Translations under genes and position numbers: made by a program
Part shown: in pieces, positions 33,861 through 43,086 of the stretch
How the letters are laid out: each line of letters opens with the position of its first letter
Position numbering within the stretch: the first letter of the stretch is position 1
From: Aquimarina aquimarini
GTDB taxonomy: Bacteria; Bacteroidota; Bacteroidia; Flavobacteriales; Flavobacteriaceae
Assembly (NCBI RefSeq): GCF_900299535.1
Contig: NZ_OMKE01000039.1
Location: 242,403-306,402, forward strand
Direction of reading: 5' to 3'
DNA length: 64,000 bases
The notes under the pieces: model-generated
Told to the model about the DNA's origin: nothing
Databases searched by the model: none
What the model saw: the letters and a program-made list of their open reading frames with translations, nothing else

Positions 33861-34916
33861 ATGAAATATCACTATAAAACATTTATAGCAATCGTTTTTA
33901 CACTTGTATTTATAGGGTGTAAAAATAAAAAAAACAAAATGGCAATACATCAAGAAGTAAAAACCTATAAATGGGATGTAGAAGGGGGTGCTCCAAAAAA
34001 TTACCCTGGTGTTTTTTATTACGCCAACCTTATTTATGACGGAGGGAGTAAATATGTACCTGCTGGAGCAGCAGGATATCAGAATGGTTGGGGATGGGGT
34101 GGTAGATCTCATACACAAGGTAACAAACCAACACCACTCCCCCATCGATTACAAGCAGTATGGGTATCAACTGTAGAAAAACAAGCGTATCTAGGTGATT
34201 TTGAATTGGACACAGAAAAAATTGAAAAAATATTTGAAAAAGGAAATGTTAGAATGAGAAATGGTAAAATATCTCACAATTTTTCTTTTAAAGTAAGTAT
34301 TGCCCCTGGAGGAATAATCGCTGTATGGGTAGAAGGAATAAGAGAACAAATAGAAGTAGGCTATTTTAAAGGGCAAAAAACAGATAAAATTACATACAAA
34401 GATTTAGCACCTCAAGGTATAGATCAATCACTAGAACAGTATTGCGAACGATTTATAAAAAGAATACCTGTTGATATTCAACAACAATTAATTAAAACAG
34501 GGCCACCATTTGGATTATGGGATAAGTATCGGAAAAAATACAAATGGAATACTGCTCCTCTAGAAGAAAAAAAGTTAACAAGTCTGGATTACCATTATTT
34601 TAATGGGGAGAAAGCATTTCTAAAATTTAAAGAGTATGATTTTAATATCCTCAAAGAATATGCCCTACCCTATGAAGGGATTATTGATTGGGAAACGCCA
34701 GAAGGAAAAAAGTATGAGGGTACTATTTATTTTAATGAAGAGAGTATCTTTAAGGTGTTTGAAGAAGTATACCAGAAAAAAGAGGATACTGCCTCTATTT
34801 TCTATGATGTAAACACCTCTAATGACAAAACATCAATCAAAGTTTTTCTACAGAATGAATCTATAAAAAAAGAAATAAAAATCGATAGTATAGATGTGGG
34901 TAAATATCCAGATTAA
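33861..34916 (+). CDS. DUF2931 lipoprotein, probable immunity to the Tle1-like lipase
   Basis: 351 residues with an SPII signal (TLVFIGC). DUF2931 landmarks: KTYKWDVEGGAPKNYPGVFY, the LPHRLQAVWVSTVEKQAYLGDFELD block, and FKVSIAPGGIIAVWVEG. Longer than many DUF2931 proteins, with an extra C-terminal strand-rich part of about 150 residues (DYHYFNGEKAFLKFKEY onward). Position 25 bases after the lipase and an envelope location both fit immunity against a periplasm-acting phospholipase; this is inferred. Confidence 0.8.
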   Translation: MKYHYKTFIAIVFTLVFIGCKNKKNKMAIHQEVKTYKWDVEGGAPKNYPGVFYYANLIYDGGSKYVPAGAAGYQNGWGWGGRSHTQGNKPTPLPHRLQAVWVSTVEKQAYLGDFELDTEKIEKIFEKGNVRMRNGKISHNFSFKVSIAPGGIIAVWVEGIREQIEVGYFKGQKTDKITYKDLAPQGIDQSLEQYCERFIKRIPVDIQQQLIKTGPPFGLWDKYRKKYKWNTAPLEEKKLTSLDYHYFNGEKAFLKFKEYDFNILKEYALPYEGIIDWETPEGKKYEGTIYFNEESIFKVFEEVYQKKEDTASIFYDVNTSNDKTSIKVFLQNESIKKEIKIDSIDVGKYPD

Positions 34917-34981
34917 TAATAAAATGGTACACAATCAATGATACTGGTGATGAGAAATTCCTTTTATAAAAATTCTTAGAA

Positions 34982-35599
34982 ATGAAAATGATATTTGAAT
35001 ATTTTGTTTGTCTCATAATTTTATTTTCTACTTCATGTCAATCTCAATCTAGAATAGATTTATCAGAATTGACATTATCAGAAGACTTTCTAGTGATGGT
35101 GCCAAAATCTGAAAGAACGTTTTTTTATAGTGATAAAATAGATCCTGCAACAGGAACTCCATCATATACTACAAATGAGGTTCAAAAATATAGTTATAAA
35201 AACGTACTATTTGAACAAACCAAAATAGGAATGAGCCAAGTTACTTTTTATACGTATAAAGCGCTTGAAAAGGGAGGTAATAATCAGATTTTTGGGCTTC
35301 ACTTTAATATAGAAGAGAAAAACGAAGAACTATTTACAATATTAAAAAAACAATATGGAGATCCCAAAGAATTAAACGCAGCTCCTACCCAACCAAAAGA
35401 TGAAATACTATATGGACATCATAGTTTTGTATGGAACGAAGATAAAATTTCAATTATTTTAAGTTACTCATATTCTTCTTTTAATGATAAACAACACATA
35501 CAAACTGCTGTTTACATTTTAAAAAATGATGCAAAAGATCTCACATTTCCTAAACGCACATCAGTTAAAAGATTGATGCAAACACATACAAAAAAGTAA
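34982..35599 (+). CDS. Lipoprotein A2, paralogue of A1, 205 aa
   Basis: Same lipobox (TSC), SQSRIDLSELTLSEDF, SDKIDPATGTPSYTTNEV, ALEKGGNNQ and KRTSVKR...HTKK end as A1 at 29480; by eye roughly three quarters of residues are identical. The two copies lie 5.5 kb apart in direct orientation and enclose B1, B2, the short lipoprotein and the lipase/DUF2931 pair. Probably an orphan or paired immunity-like lipoprotein; no motif of known function. Confidence 0.7.
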   Translation: MKMIFEYFVCLIILFSTSCQSQSRIDLSELTLSEDFLVMVPKSERTFFYSDKIDPATGTPSYTTNEVQKYSYKNVLFEQTKIGMSQVTFYTYKALEKGGNNQIFGLHFNIEEKNEELFTILKKQYGDPKELNAAPTQPKDEILYGHHSFVWNEDKISIILSYSYSSFNDKQHIQTAVYILKNDAKDLTFPKRTSVKRLMQTHTKK

Positions 35600-35626
35600 A
35601 ACATTAATTCTCTTACCCTAATCTCT

Positions 35627-36259
35627 ATGTATAAAATTGGTCTTATTCTATTTATTACAACTGCACTCCTCTATGTTTCATCAAGTAATGCACAAGAAAA
35701 AACATATGAATTAAACGAATTATGTAGTGGTCTAGGCATGAATACAATGCTCAATCAAATCATAAAATATCATAAGCAGGAAAAAAAGGATGTAGAAAAT
35801 ATACTAGAATATTATGAAGTACAAGATACCCATTTTACTTTTTTAGATACTCCTATAACAAACATTAAAGTTCTTGTAAAAAATAAAATGGTTCAAAACA
35901 TTATATTTACATTCGAACAAAAAGAGCTAAACGCACCTGAATTATCGTATACAACAAATTCTTCTAATAAAGGCACACCACAAGATAGTCTTATAAATCA
36001 CAGAAAAGAATTGTTTTTAAAATTCTTAAACCAACATACTCCTATAACTCAAAAAATTAAAAAATACCTTACTGATACCTACCAATTTATTTCAGAAGAA
36101 CCTTTATGCCAATTTGATTGTATGGACATATGGAAATCAAAGTATGCAGAAATCTATATTGAAAAAAATAACTATATGGAAGATCACCCTACTGACCTAT
36201 CAAAAACTACAGTATATATAGACCAAACTCTTATGATTAAATCAACACTTACCAACTAA
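35627..36259 (+). CDS. Exported hypothetical protein, 210 aa
   Basis: Signal peptide IGLILFITTALLYVSSSNAQ, likely SPI cleaved after Ala-Gln. The mature protein has a helix (LNQIIKYHKQEKKDVENIL), strands VKNKMVQNIIFTF, and a late DIWKSKYAEIYIEKN, loosely like the A1/A2 build (Trp then an I-x-I-x strand). Last gene of the island; convergent with bshA. Possibly another immunity-like envelope protein, unknown family. Confidence 0.6.
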   Translation: MYKIGLILFITTALLYVSSSNAQEKTYELNELCSGLGMNTMLNQIIKYHKQEKKDVENILEYYEVQDTHFTFLDTPITNIKVLVKNKMVQNIIFTFEQKELNAPELSYTTNSSNKGTPQDSLINHRKELFLKFLNQHTPITQKIKKYLTDTYQFISEEPLCQFDCMDIWKSKYAEIYIEKNNYMEDHPTDLSKTTVYIDQTLMIKSTLTN

Positions 36260-36334
36260 AGAGTTCCCAATATATACTCAATTATCACCTCATATCTTGT
36301 TATTAATTAGATCATAAAAACGATAGTAAAATCA

Positions 36335-37462
36335 CTATATTATTGCTAGAGCACTTTCGTATGTTTTTATATAAAGCGGTATAATATTACTCACATCAAA
36401 TTTCATAGCCTCTCTATATGCATTTTCTTTAAACATCTCTAATGTAGCATCATCTTTTAGTATTTTTATTGCATTATGTGACATTTCTTTCACATCACCT
36501 ACATTACTAAGATATCCAGAAACACCTTGACTATTTACTTCTGGGATTCCTCCCGCATTACTTGATATTACAGAAACCTTATTTACCATAGCCTCTAGTG
36601 CAGCCAGTCCAAAACTTTCTCGTTCTGATGGTAATAAAAATAAATCAGAAAAACATAAAATCTTATCGATCTCATTACTATTCCCAAAGAAAATCACTTT
36701 ATCTTTTATTCCTAGCTCTTTACATCTCTGCTCCGCAGGTTCACGCTCTGGCCCCTCTCCTACCATTAATAACTTGGCAGGCATCTTCTTTTGAATATTA
36801 TAAAATATATCTACCACATCACTAATTCTTTTTACAGATCTAAAATTACTGATATGGGTTACTATACGTTCCTCAGGAGTAGCCATTAATTCTCGTTGGC
36901 AATCTGTAAAGCTTGTCTTTTTTTGGCCTACATCTATAAAATTAGGTACTACTTCTATCTCTTTTTCTATATCAAATAAACGCAAGGTATCTTCTTTAAG
37001 ACTTTGTGAAACAGAAGTTACTATATCACTTTTATTAATACTAAACGTAACTGCAGGTTTATAAAAAGGATGATTTCCTACCAAAGTAATATCAGTACCA
37101 TGCAATGTAGTAACCATAGGTACAAAAATCCCTTCTTCTTCCAACATTTTTTTAGCCATATATCCAGCATATGCATGAGGTATCGCATAATGTACATGCA
37201 ACACATCAATTTTGTACTTTTTGATCGTATCGACCAATTTGCTAGATAAAGCCAATTCATATGGTTGATAATGAAAAAGAGGATATGCAGGTACATTCAC
37301 TTCATGAAAATGAATGTTAGGATTCAAAAGATTCAACCGAACGGGTTGTTTATAAGTAATAAAATGAACTTCGTGGTTTAATTTTGCCAAAGATATTCCC
37401 AATTCTGTGGCCACTACTCCACTACCTCCAAAAGTTGGATAGCAGACAATTGCAATTTTCAT
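36335..37462 (-). CDS. bshA: N-acetyl-alpha-D-glucosaminyl L-malate synthase (bacillithiol synthesis)
   Basis: 375 residues, GT4 glycosyltransferase with GT-B fold. It joins UDP-GlcNAc and L-malate in the first step of bacillithiol synthesis. Typical sequence: MKIAIVCYPTFGGSGVVATELG at the start (window limited here to its first part), HVHYAIPHAYAGYMAK, TTLHGTDITLVG, and the donor-binding PSERESFGLAALEAM with the E-x7-E motif. Normal length. It ends near the VgrG island and lies upstream of rnpB on the same strand order. Other bsh genes are not in the window. Confidence 0.93.
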   Translation of the reverse strand: MKIAIVCYPTFGGSGVVATELGISLAKLNHEVHFITYKQPVRLNLLNPNIHFHEVNVPAYPLFHYQPYELALSSKLVDTIKKYKIDVLHVHYAIPHAYAGYMAKKMLEEEGIFVPMVTTLHGTDITLVGNHPFYKPAVTFSINKSDIVTSVSQSLKEDTLRLFDIEKEIEVVPNFIDVGQKKTSFTDCQRELMATPEERIVTHISNFRSVKRISDVVDIFYNIQKKMPAKLLMVGEGPEREPAEQRCKELGIKDKVIFFGNSNEIDKILCFSDLFLLPSERESFGLAALEAMVNKVSVISSNAGGIPEVNSQGVSGYLSNVGDVKEMSHNAIKILKDDATLEMFKENAYREAMKFDVSNIIPLYIKTYESALAII

Positions 37463-37534
37463 AAATATAGTTTTCTTGTGCTACAAGGTACAAGAAAATT
37501 AGTATTGGATATTGTTAAAGAAATTTTAAAAAAA

Positions 37535-37836
37535 GCAGATCATAAGCCGGATTCTGTTCTCTAACTAAATCAGAGCCCCTATCATTTATCTAGCCCTAAT
37601 ATTACTATTAGGATCAAACCGCCTACCCTCCAACATTGGGCGCACAACCCTCAAAAGCTGGTTTACATGGCGTTGCACCGCATAGAGTTTACCTGGTTTC
37701 ACTACAGCATTACCTGTACATACTTTCTGCTGCACTTGTCCTCGTTTTACAACGGACGGGCGTTACCCGCTATACTGTGCTATGGTGTCCGGACTTTCCT
37801 CTTCTGCCCAAACAGAAGCGATAAGGTGATCTGCTT
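37535..37836 (-). ncRNA. rnpB: RNase P RNA, type A
   Basis: The minus strand contains GAGGAAAGTCCGGACACC, the nearly invariant CR-I region, near its 5' end, and CAGAATCCGGCTTATGATCTGC at the 3' end, which includes the conserved P4 partner. The outer ends GCAGATC (5') and GATCTGC (3') pair as helix P1. Other landmarks are GTGCAACGCCATG and GGTGAAACC-like GTGAAACCAGG. Length about 302. A -7 box (37841-37848) sits just upstream. It is a catalytic RNA for tRNA 5' maturation, and it explains the lack of genes between bshA and dnaX. Confidence 0.95.
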
Positions 37837-37840
37837 TCTG

Positions 37841-37848
37841 CAAAAGTA
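37841..37848 (-). promoter_or_regulatory. -7 box of rnpB
   Basis: Minus-strand TACTTTTG matches TAnnTTTG exactly and ends 4 bases upstream of the predicted 5' end. The -33 box is not clear. Confidence 0.5.
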
Positions 37849-37952
37849 TCATAATTCTAATCTTTTAGATTCTGAAATCAGAATTATTTTTTTCATGTTA
37901 ATAACTAAAAATAAAAATCGAAGGCTACAATTCATTATTTGCCTGCAATTTT

Positions 37953-37960
37953 TAACTTTG
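37953..37960 (+). promoter_or_regulatory. -7 box of dnaX
   Basis: TAACTTTG matches TAnnTTTG and lies only 6 bases before the dnaX ATG, again suggesting a very short or absent leader. Confidence 0.35.
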
Positions 37961-37966
37961 TAGCCG

Positions 37967-39724
37967 ATGGAACATTTTATAGTATCTGCACGTAAATATA
38001 GACCCCAAACATTTAAAGATGTTGTGGGACAGCAAGCTATTACCAATACGTTGCTCAATGCTATAGAAAATAACCATTTGGCGCAAGCATTACTATTTAC
38101 TGGTCCTAGAGGGGTAGGAAAAACATCTTGCGCAAGAATTCTTGCTAAAACCATTAATCAGGAAGGAAATGAAGATCCTGATGAAGATTTTGCTTTTAAT
38201 ATTTTTGAACTTGATGCCGCTTCAAACAACTCGGTAGATGATATCAGAAGTTTGATCGATCAAGTGAGAATCCCTCCTCAAACAGGAAAATACAAAGTAT
38301 ATATTATAGATGAGGTACATATGTTATCTCAAGCAGCTTTTAATGCATTTCTAAAAACATTAGAAGAACCTCCTAAACATGCTATTTTCATTCTGGCAAC
38401 TACAGAAAAACACAAAATTATACCTACAATTTTGTCCCGATGTCAGATATTCGATTTTAAACGTATCACTGTTACCGATGCAAAAAATCATCTTATGCAA
38501 GTTGCTACCCAAGAAGGTATCACTGCAGATGAAGATGCTTTGCAAATTATTGCGCAAAAAGCCGATGGCGCTATGCGAGATGCTTTATCTATTTTTGATA
38601 GAGTTGTAAGTTTTAGTGGAACGAATCTAACACGGCAAGCAGTTACAGAAAATCTAAATGTGCTGGACTATGAAACTTATTTCAAAACAACCGATCTAGT
38701 ACTACAGAATGATATTCCTCAATTATTATTAGAATTTAATGATATCCTTGCACAAGGATTTGATGGACATCATTTTATAGCTGGTCTTGCATCTCATTTT
38801 AGAGATTTATTAGTTTGCAAAAATCAAGCAACTATTAACCTTCTTGAAGTAGGACAACAAACAAAAACAAAATATCTGGAGCAATCTCAAAAAGCTCCAC
38901 ATGAGTTTCTGGTCAAAGGAATCGAACTTGCCAATGATTGCGACTTAAAGTATAAAACCAGTCGTAACCAAAGACTGCTCGTCGAATTATGCCTTATGCA
39001 ACTTGCCTCTATCCTTACGGATGGAGAAAAAAAAAATGACCAACCTTACATAATTCCTCCTTCTTATTTTAAAGAAAAAGAAATTGAACCAAAACAAGTC
39101 TCACCAGAAACAGCAGCACATACTGTAGAAAAACCAGCTGCTACACAAGAAAAAAATATACAGGAAACTAATAACGAGACAAAAGCCATCCCAGCTTCAT
39201 CAACAGAGTCAGAGACTACTATTATTAATACCACAGAGAAAAAACCATCTATAATTAATAGAGAACGTAGGACTTCTGGATTATCGTTGAGTAGTATTAA
39301 AAGAAAAAAAGAGCACCAAGTAAGTAAAGAAGAAAAAGTAGTTGATCCTACAAACCTACCAACTTCACCCTTTACAGAAGCAGAAATGCAAACAGCTTGG
39401 ACTGAATATGGCAAAATGCAAGACAAAAAAGGGGAACGTATTATTGGTTCTATGTTTGCCATGAATGTTCCTACGCTTCATGAAGGGTGCATTTCATTAG
39501 AACTGCCTAATCAGTCTATGAAGGTGGATTTAGAAGCTGCTCAGTCAGGGTTGTTACAGTATCTATATAAAAAATTAGATAACTACAGTATCGAACTTAA
39601 AATCACTGTAAACGAAGAAGCTTCAAAAAAATATGCATTTACTCCACAAGATAAATACGACAAATTACGCGAGAAAAACCCACTGATCGACAAATTACGT
39701 GCTGATTTTGATTTAGACATCTAA
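37967..39724 (+). CDS. dnaX: DNA polymerase III subunit gamma/tau
   Basis: 585 residues, clamp-loader ATPase. Walker A GPRGVGKT (residues 46-53), Walker B IIDEVH (113-118), and the SRC sensor in LSRCQIFDFKR are present, so domains I-III are complete. The zinc-binding cysteines usually found between Walker A and B in E. coli DnaX are missing: that stretch is INQEGNEDPDEDFAFNIFELDA. After about residue 365 comes a low-complexity Lys/Thr/Glu linker, then a conserved C-terminal domain (FTEAEMQTAWTEYGKM). No frameshift signal was noticed. Core replication gene. Confidence 0.95.
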   Translation: MEHFIVSARKYRPQTFKDVVGQQAITNTLLNAIENNHLAQALLFTGPRGVGKTSCARILAKTINQEGNEDPDEDFAFNIFELDAASNNSVDDIRSLIDQVRIPPQTGKYKVYIIDEVHMLSQAAFNAFLKTLEEPPKHAIFILATTEKHKIIPTILSRCQIFDFKRITVTDAKNHLMQVATQEGITADEDALQIIAQKADGAMRDALSIFDRVVSFSGTNLTRQAVTENLNVLDYETYFKTTDLVLQNDIPQLLLEFNDILAQGFDGHHFIAGLASHFRDLLVCKNQATINLLEVGQQTKTKYLEQSQKAPHEFLVKGIELANDCDLKYKTSRNQRLLVELCLMQLASILTDGEKKNDQPYIIPPSYFKEKEIEPKQVSPETAAHTVEKPAATQEKNIQETNNETKAIPASSTESETTIINTTEKKPSIINRERRTSGLSLSSIKRKKEHQVSKEEKVVDPTNLPTSPFTEAEMQTAWTEYGKMQDKKGERIIGSMFAMNVPTLHEGCISLELPNQSMKVDLEAAQSGLLQYLYKKLDNYSIELKITVNEEASKKYAFTPQDKYDKLREKNPLIDKLRADFDLDI

Positions 39725-39844
39725 TTGTTTATATAAAATACTCACATCAATACATCATGGATACTTAGAAGTATATTAATAATATAATATCTTTGTAATC
39801 GATTTAAATAAATAATTATTCATCGCTAAAAAAATTACTACTAT

Positions 39845-40426
39845 ATGCTTGGCTTAAAACTCCCCACAGACCCAAGATGGGTAAATATTGTAGAAAAGAA
39901 TATCGAAGAAATACTTACAGATCATGCATATTGTGAGCAAAAAGCTACTTCTACTGCGATATCACTTATGGTAAGTTTTCCTGAATATACAGAATTGGTA
40001 CAAGAAATGGTTAAATTGGTAAAAGAAGAGATTACCCATTTTAAAATGGTACATGATAAAATTATTGATCGAGGTTGGGTGCTTGGCAGGGATAGAAAAG
40101 ATGAGTATGTTATCCAGTTAATTACTTTTTTTCCAAAAGGAGGAAGTAGAACAACACAGTTAGTTCATCGCTTATTATACGCTGCACTGATTGAAGCTAG
40201 AAGTTGTGAGCGCTTTAAACTACTTTCTGAAGAGTTAGAAGATCAAGAACTTTCTGATTTTTATAGAAGTCTAATGGTCAGTGAAGCTAATCATTATACA
40301 ATGTTTTTAAACTTTGCAAGGCAATATGGTGATCGCAAAGAAGTAGATAAAAAATGGCAAGAACTTTTAACCTATGAAGCCAAAATAATGGAATCATTAG
40401 GAACCAAAGAAACCATTCATGGGTAG
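39845..40426 (+). CDS. miaE: tRNA-(ms2io6A)-hydroxylase
   Basis: 193 residues, diiron four-helix-bundle enzyme that hydroxylates the prenyl group of ms2i6A37 in tRNA. The MiaE family opening LKLPTDPRWVNIVEKNIEEIL is present, and the ligand-bearing segments HAYCEQKAT, KEEITHFKMV, IEARSCERFK and VSEANHYTMF give the Glu and ExxH residues of a diiron site. Length is normal. A -7-like TATCTTTG is at 39788-39795. Single gene with a strong terminator. Confidence 0.9.
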   Translation: MLGLKLPTDPRWVNIVEKNIEEILTDHAYCEQKATSTAISLMVSFPEYTELVQEMVKLVKEEITHFKMVHDKIIDRGWVLGRDRKDEYVIQLITFFPKGGSRTTQLVHRLLYAALIEARSCERFKLLSEELEDQELSDFYRSLMVSEANHYTMFLNFARQYGDRKEVDKKWQELLTYEAKIMESLGTKETIHG

Positions 40427-40457
40427 CTAACTACAATACTACTCTAATATAAAATAG

Positions 40458-40506
40458 AACAGCCAAATTCAACTCACAATGAATGAGTTGAATTTGGCTG
40501 TTTTTT
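40458..40506. terminator. Bidirectional terminator between miaE and the endonuclease gene
   Basis: Arms of 19 bp (AACAGCCAAATTCAACTCA and its complement) around a 7-base loop, with T-run on the plus side and A-rich sequence on the other. It lies between two convergent genes and can serve both. Confidence 0.88.
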
Positions 40507-40521
40507 GGTTTATTTGATTAA

Positions 40522-43086
40522 TTATTTTATTATTATTTGATCAGAAATACTCTGGTTTCCATCAGATACTTTTATAAAATAAATTCCTGACACAAGATTT
40601 TCCAAGGATATCTTTTCAAAAGAAACTTTTCCTGATTTTACAACAACACCTTGTAAATTAGTTAAAACATAAAAAGCTTCACGAGTATCGGTTGATTTAA
40701 TTATAATATGTGTAGTTGCAGGATTAGGATATACTAATATCGAAAAATCTTTTTTATTGCGTATAGACTCATCCTTCGATAATCTTTTGTCTCTTGACAC
40801 CCCCCCAATATGAACAGTATAATCCTCTACTTCTCCGTAACCAAAGGTTTCACAAGAAGTAGGAATCCCATCCCATTTCATTGCAACTCTCATTCGCGTA
40901 GCACCTAATTTTGCCGTTGTTGGCACACTAAAATCATATGATAAATTATTAGGGTTTGATGTAGCTTTATTTATTATTTTTTCAGAAGTTTCAAACACTC
41001 CATTTTGATTATAATCAATCCATACAGCCCAATTCTCTGTGTAAGATGTATTTGCAAACCCAATACTCAATACAATTGTATTAGGTCCATATGAGATATT
41101 TGCTACTTGTGAAGTAAAATCACCGTAACCTCCATTATCAAGTGTAGCATTAGAGATCCCTCCTATTCCCACATAGTCAATATATTCATATTGTGCCGTA
41201 TTTCCTTTTGAGGTACAATATGAGATTACAGTATCTAATGTAGTAACCGCTATAGTAGTACTAGATAAAGAAACATTATCCTTTGCATCATATGCATATA
41301 CTTGAAAAGAATATGTAGTTCCAGCTGATAGACCTGTTATTTCATATACAACATCAGTAGTAGAAGTTAGTAATGTCCCGTCTTGAAATATACGATATCC
41401 TACTACTCCAACATTATCTGTAGCAGCTTCCCAAGAAAGCTGTACACTGGTTGTTTTTCTATTAGAAGCTATTAAATTTACAGGAGCACTAGGAGCTTGC
41501 GTATCACTTCCTGAATTACCTCCTCCATTGAATGTATGCTTTCCCAAATCGTTAAAACTATTTTTTGGATGAGCACTCCATTCTGATGAGGTGTATGTCG
41601 TAGCAGGTGATGAAATTGTCTTTTTTCTTCTTAATGTTACATCTTTACCAAAATTTGAAGATCCACCATTAAAGTTTCCTATAACATCTATAAGCATACC
41701 ATTCTTAAATAATCCTACTGGATCATTTCCATTAAATTTTAGTGTGGATGATCCTGACAAGAGATCTGCTTTATTTTTGATCGTATTTGAAGCAGAATTA
41801 TTAGCAATAACATATACAGTATTTCTTTCTAGAACACCTGATAAACTTAATGTTCCTGTCCATCCACCAGATCCATTAATTTGTTTTTTGATTGTATACC
41901 CAGAAAGATTAATGGATGCTCCTGTAAAATTAGCTATTTCTAATGCCTTATTATTGGAGGACCCCTCTACATATTCAGAAAAAAATAATGCTGTTGCGTT
42001 ATCTCCACCTGTTGAACCACTTTGAGTAGTTACCGTTATAGTACTACTTGCCGCAGAAATATTAGATGCTTGATCTTTCGCTTTAATAAAAAATGAATAA
42101 TTTGTATCAGGAGTTAACCCTAAAACAGTATAACTTGTAGTGGTTACAGTACTAAAGAATATACCATTTTTATATACATCATACCCTACGACTCCCACAT
42201 TATCTGTAGAAGCATTCCATGATAGTTTTACAGAGTTCTCTGTGATACTTGTAGCAATCAATCCTTCTGGAATACTTGGTGCCTGAGTATCGGTACCTCC
42301 TGTATCACCAAAGCGATCTTCTGCTTGAGGACCTCCCCAGATTTGTGTTGCAAATGCAGGATTATCAATAAAAGGATTCCTATTTCCTTGCAAGTTTTCT
42401 AAAATAGGATTACGTTGCAGTTCTAATGAAGATACTGGATCTTCTGCATTCCACTCAAGAAATAGTTGCAACATATTACTATCGCTATTTACAGTTGTTC
42501 CTATTCCAACATTTTTAGGTAAACAACGGTTATTATAACGTATATACATATACATCATCATACGAGCAACATCTCCTTTCCATTCATCACCAGGATACCA
42601 ATGCCCTTGAGAAGTACTACCAGAATTACCAGTTCCGTCAGCAAACTTTCTACTACCTCTTGATGAATTACGCTGTACATCAGCAGGCCTTAAATGGTGT
42701 GCATCTGCTCCAGGACCAGATGTTCCTAAATTTGGACTTCCTAAAGATTTTGGATACACGTGCTCCCTGTTCCAATCAGTAGACCCTCCCCCATTATTAT
42801 GTATTCCTCTTGTTCTATCTGTAGTTGAGTTTCCATCTATATCACTATACCCATATACCAAAACAACTTTAGAGGAATTTGTAGGATCAATATCAGTTTG
42901 TTTTAACGCTTCCCATACTCCAGGGGTATAAGAAAGAAATACAGTATGCGTGTTTGTTACTTTATTTGCTAATTCGTTTTTGAGAGCTACCCCAAATGCA
43001 TTGAGATCAACATCATTATAATATGATGGGATTTGACTATATCCTATAAGAGGAACAATCAGTAATAAGAGCCATAGTTTCTTCAT
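40522..43086 (-). CDS. Secreted endonuclease I with FN3, lamin-tail-like, GEVED and T9SS sorting domains
   Basis: 854 residues from ATG 43086, where the signal peptide MKKLWLLLLIVPLIGYSQ begins. Order: endonuclease I (about 20-265; catalytic NREHVYPKS, then AHHLRP and WKGDVARMMMYMYIRY); FN3 repeat (about 275-355); lamin-tail-like domain (about 370-470, FFSEYVEGSSNNKALEI); FN3 repeat (about 535-620); a GEVED-type beta domain (about 630-765, WAVWIDYNQNGVFE and GYGEVEDYTVH); and a C-terminal T9SS type A signal (VYPNPATTHIIIK and SDQIIIK). Such enzymes degrade extracellular DNA for nutrients or biofilm release. The T9SS signal shows outer-membrane secretion. Confidence 0.9.
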   Translation of the reverse strand: MKKLWLLLLIVPLIGYSQIPSYYNDVDLNAFGVALKNELANKVTNTHTVFLSYTPGVWEALKQTDIDPTNSSKVVLVYGYSDIDGNSTTDRTRGIHNNGGGSTDWNREHVYPKSLGSPNLGTSGPGADAHHLRPADVQRNSSRGSRKFADGTGNSGSTSQGHWYPGDEWKGDVARMMMYMYIRYNNRCLPKNVGIGTTVNSDSNMLQLFLEWNAEDPVSSLELQRNPILENLQGNRNPFIDNPAFATQIWGGPQAEDRFGDTGGTDTQAPSIPEGLIATSITENSVKLSWNASTDNVGVVGYDVYKNGIFFSTVTTTSYTVLGLTPDTNYSFFIKAKDQASNISAASSTITVTTQSGSTGGDNATALFFSEYVEGSSNNKALEIANFTGASINLSGYTIKKQINGSGGWTGTLSLSGVLERNTVYVIANNSASNTIKNKADLLSGSSTLKFNGNDPVGLFKNGMLIDVIGNFNGGSSNFGKDVTLRRKKTISSPATTYTSSEWSAHPKNSFNDLGKHTFNGGGNSGSDTQAPSAPVNLIASNRKTTSVQLSWEAATDNVGVVGYRIFQDGTLLTSTTDVVYEITGLSAGTTYSFQVYAYDAKDNVSLSSTTIAVTTLDTVISYCTSKGNTAQYEYIDYVGIGGISNATLDNGGYGDFTSQVANISYGPNTIVLSIGFANTSYTENWAVWIDYNQNGVFETSEKIINKATSNPNNLSYDFSVPTTAKLGATRMRVAMKWDGIPTSCETFGYGEVEDYTVHIGGVSRDKRLSKDESIRNKKDFSILVYPNPATTHIIIKSTDTREAFYVLTNLQGVVVKSGKVSFEKISLENLVSGIYFIKVSDGNQSISDQIIIK

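Noticed and set aside
37636..37963. Open frames on both strands between bshA and dnaX
   Set aside because: They lie inside or beside the RNase P RNA gene; the conserved RNA motifs explain the sequence better.
40800..40806. C7 tract in the endonuclease gene
   Set aside because: It encodes Gly-Gly-Val in frame with no evidence of slippage; shorter than the intergenic C9.
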